This document shows positions 61,726-64,000 of a stretch of DNA of 64,000 bases, one piece after another. The stretch covers positions 4,316,001-4,380,000 of the forward strand of contig NZ_CP019947.1 in the NCBI RefSeq assembly GCF_002025205.1, given 5' to 3'. The translations under genes and the position numbers were made by a program. The stretch is from Pseudomonas sp. CC6-YY-74. GTDB lineage: Bacteria; Pseudomonadota; Gammaproteobacteria; Pseudomonadales; Pseudomonadaceae. Within the stretch, counting starts at the first letter, position 1. The number at the start of each line of letters is the position of its first letter. Below the pieces are notes generated by a model. The model saw only the letters and a program-made list of their open reading frames with translations, was not told the DNA's origin and searched no databases.

Positions 61726-64000
61726 GCCAGCCTCGCATCGGGGAGTTCGAACCAGAAGGTCGCGCCCTGGCCTGCGAGCGAGTCGAAGCCGATCTGCCCG
61801 CCCATGCGTTCGATCAGCTCCTTGCTGATCGCCAGACCCAGGCCGGTGCCGCCTTTCTGCCGGGTGTTGCTGGCATCGGCCTGGGAGAACTTGGCGAAGA
61901 TGCTCGTCTTGAATGCCTCGGGAATACCTTGGCCGTGGTCGCGCACGCTGACCCGCACCTGGTCACCCCGCTGTTGCACGGCAACCTCGACAGGCTGTCC
62001 GGCGGGCGAGAACTTGGCCGCATTGGACAGCAGGTTGGCCAGTACCTGGGCCAGGCGCTGGCTGTCGACCCGTACCTGGGTGGCCGGCAGGGCGTCGAGC
62101 AGCTGCAGCTGCACCCGATACTGGCTGGCATACGGCTGGTTCTGCGCGATGGCCTGTGCGAGCAATGGCTGCAGGGGCTGCTCATTCAGCTCGATCGGCA
62201 TCTTGCCGGCCACCAGTTTGTCCATGTCCAGCAGGTCGTTGATCAGCTGGCTGAGGTGCTGGCTGTTGTCCTGGGCAATCGTCAGCATCTGCTGCATGGC
62301 CGCCGGCACCGCGCCGAGCACGCCGCCGTTGATCAGGGCGAGGGAACCGGCGATGGCGGTCAGCGGGGTGCGCAGTTCGTGGCTGACGGTGGAGACGAAC
62401 TCGCTTTTCATCTGTTCGATGCGCTTGCGTTCGCTGATATCGCGGATCACCGCGATGAAGCGCCGCTGGCCCTGGTGGCTGATCTGCGACACGGCCAGCT
62501 CCATGGCGAACTGCTCGCCATTGCGGCGCAGGCCCTTAAACTCGCGCACCGTGCCGATCAGCCGGGTCTCGCCGGTTTGCTGGTAACGCGCCAGGTAACT
62601 ATCGTGGGCCGAGCGCTCCGGTTCGGGCATCAGCAGGCTGACGTTGCGGCCTGCCACCTGGGCCAGGCTGTAGCCGAACAGCTGTTCCGCGGCGCGGTTG
62701 AAGGTATCGATATTGCCCTGTTCATCGATGGTGATGATGGCGTCCAAGACGTTGTCGAGCAGGGTGTGCAGGTAGTGCTCGCGTTCGCGGACGGCGCGCT
62801 CGGCGGCGACCCGCTCGCTGAAGTCCTGGATCTGTGAGATGAAGTGCACCGGTCGGCCATCGTCATCGCGCACCAGCGAGACGCTGAGCAGTACCCAGAT
62901 GGTCCGGCCCTGGCGATCCAGGTAACGCTTTTCCATCTGGTAGCCATTGCTCCGTCCGGCCAGCAGCGCCGCGACATTCTCCTGGTCGGTGGTCAGGTCG
63001 TCGGGGTGGGTGATCTGCTGGAAGTCGCTGGCCAGCAATTGCGCGCGACTGTAGCCGAGCATGCGGCAGAGCTCGTCGTTGACTTCCAGCCAGCGCCCCT
63101 CGGGACTGACCAGGGCCATGCCCTGGGGCGCGGTGTTGAAGGCACTGCTGAACAGTTGCTGGCTGAGCTTGAGTTCGTCCTCGATCTGCTTGCGTTCGCT
63201 GATGTCCCAGATGAATCCGTTCAGCCACAGCAGGTTGCCCTGATTGTCGTATTCGCCGCGGCCCTTTTCCCGTACCCAGACGCTGTGACCATCGGCGTGC
63301 TGCAAGCGATAGGTCAGCTCGAAGACGTCCTGACGCAAGATTTGCGCCTGGATGTCGTAGGTGCTGGCGCGGTCGTGCGGGTGAACCACGCTGGCATAGC
63401 TGCGTACCCGGTTGTCGATAAAGTCGCTGACTGGGTAGCCGCTCAGTTGCTCGATTTCATCGCCCATGAAGCGCATGGTCCAGTCGCCATCGTGGCGGCA
63501 GCGGTAGACCACCCCGGGCAGGTTGGCGACCATACCGCGGAAGCGACTTTCGCTCTTTTGCAGGGCGCGGGTGGCCTGCTGCAAGGCACTGAGATCGGTG
63601 GCAATGCCCAGGTAGCCGTGAATACTGTCTTGCTCGTTGCGGATGGCGTTGATCGTCAGGTTGACGATGCGTTGTTCGCCGTCTTTGCGGATATAGGTCC
63701 ACTGCTGGGTTTTCGCATGGCCGCCCTGGATATTGGCGACGAACACCTCGAAACCCTGGATCTCGCGGCCAAGCTCGTGGCTCAGTTCGCGGCCGCGGGC
63801 ACGCACCTCTTCGGGCTGGTGAAACAGCATCGGTGAGTGCTGGCCAACCACCTCTGCGGCCCGGTAGCCGAGGAGCAGTTCGGCGCCAGGATTGAACAGA
63901 CTGATCACCCCGCTGGCATCGGTGGCGATGATGGAGACCCCGGTAGCCGAATCGAGCACGGCCTGGAGGAAGGCGCGGGCTTCTTGCACCTGGGCTTCGC
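61722..64000 (-). CDS. multi-PAS sensor histidine kinase, 5' end beyond the window
   Basis: At least 755 aa are visible; the frame is still open at the window edge (EAQVQEARAFLQAVLD), so the N-terminus lies to the right. Four or five PAS domains in series (for example ISLFNPGAELLLGYRAAEVV and IDTFNRAAEQLFGYSLAQVA) are followed by HisKA with SHELRTPLTAIAGSLALING and the HATPase motifs VLANLLSNAAKFSPAGQ and GGTGLGLAISKEL. No receiver is present. PAS domains of this type often bind haem or flavin, but no ligand can be named. Confidence 0.9.
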   Translation of the reverse strand, partial: EAQVQEARAFLQAVLDSATGVSIIATDASGVISLFNPGAELLLGYRAAEVVGQHSPMLFHQPEEVRARGRELSHELGREIQGFEVFVANIQGGHAKTQQWTYIRKDGEQRIVNLTINAIRNEQDSIHGYLGIATDLSALQQATRALQKSESRFRGMVANLPGVVYRCRHDGDWTMRFMGDEIEQLSGYPVSDFIDNRVRSYASVVHPHDRASTYDIQAQILRQDVFELTYRLQHADGHSVWVREKGRGEYDNQGNLLWLNGFIWDISERKQIEDELKLSQQLFSSAFNTAPQGMALVSPEGRWLEVNDELCRMLGYSRAQLLASDFQQITHPDDLTTDQENVAALLAGRSNGYQMEKRYLDRQGRTIWVLLSVSLVRDDDGRPVHFISQIQDFSERVAAERAVREREHYLHTLLDNVLDAIITIDEQGNIDTFNRAAEQLFGYSLAQVAGRNVSLLMPEPERSAHDSYLARYQQTGETRLIGTVREFKGLRRNGEQFAMELAVSQISHQGQRRFIAVIRDISERKRIEQMKSEFVSTVSHELRTPLTAIAGSLALINGGVLGAVPAAMQQMLTIAQDNSQHLSQLINDLLDMDKLVAGKMPIELNEQPLQPLLAQAIAQNQPYASQYRVQLQLLDALPATQVRVDSQRLAQVLANLLSNAAKFSPAGQPVEVAVQQRGDQVRVSVRDHGQGIPEAFKTSIFAKFSQADASNTRQKGGTGLGLAISKELIERMGGQIGFDSLAGQGATFWFELPDARLA

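Overview
The window is Pseudomonas chromosome. The partial 23S rRNA and the 5S rRNA are of Pseudomonas type, the coding regions are GC-rich, REP-type extragenic palindromes occur, and neighbourhoods such as oscA/sbp/cysTWA and gabD/gabT are typical of the genus. The species cannot be fixed from this window.

Layout. 1-2822 is the end of an rRNA operon (23S 3' part, 5S, terminator). 2922-7028 is a large SNF2-family helicase. 7049-20666 is an accessory block bounded by two copies of the 3' end of a tRNA-Arg(CCG) gene: an incomplete copy at about 8671-8718 and the intact tRNA at 20590-20666. The hairpin beside the left copy is split by a complete IS1182-type element (7085-8650, CTAG target duplication). 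Between the two tRNA copies lie an IS66 relic, a PsmE-like bifunctional mannuronan C-5-epimerase/alginate O-acetylhydrolase (one gene broken by a frameshift in a C run), and a type I secretion operon. Its ABC protein is intact, its membrane-fusion protein is frameshifted, and its TolC-like protein is clearly decayed. An IS3 relic closes the block. No integrase was found.

20678-31564 returns to ordinary coding DNA: gabD-gabT (GABA to succinate), a small membrane protein, and a tight six-gene operon. That operon encodes an ArsS-like radical SAM protein, a sodium/solute symporter, a peroxiredoxin-like protein, a divergent metallophosphoesterase, a TVP38-mercuric-reductase-like fusion and a DUF3047 protein. 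It is the most interesting uncharacterised system in the window. 31565-32420 holds relics (a rubredoxin lacking its fourth Cys, an AraC tail), followed by a SelD-associated-type FAD oxidoreductase and a chemoreceptor with a C-terminal sensor domain.

35778-54056 contains two gamma-glutamyl-polyamine modules (glutamine-synthetase-like plus PuuB-like oxidase), the second with its own XRE-cupin regulator. Between them are the sulfate uptake operon (oscA, sbp, cysTWA), the molybdate uptake operon modABC with a perfect ModE-type palindrome upstream, a relic of a sigma-54 activator, a methyltransferase, and a chromate transporter with a rhodanese. Together with gabD/gabT, the polyamine modules give a plausible putrescine-to-GABA-to-succinate route.

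54214-64000 is a minus-strand phosphorelay cluster: a PAS-rich histidine kinase running off the window edge, a CHASE-type kinase, a hybrid kinase with two receiver domains, a single-domain response regulator, and an Hpt-REC-REC-GGDEF output protein with an intact diguanylate cyclase motif and inhibitory site.
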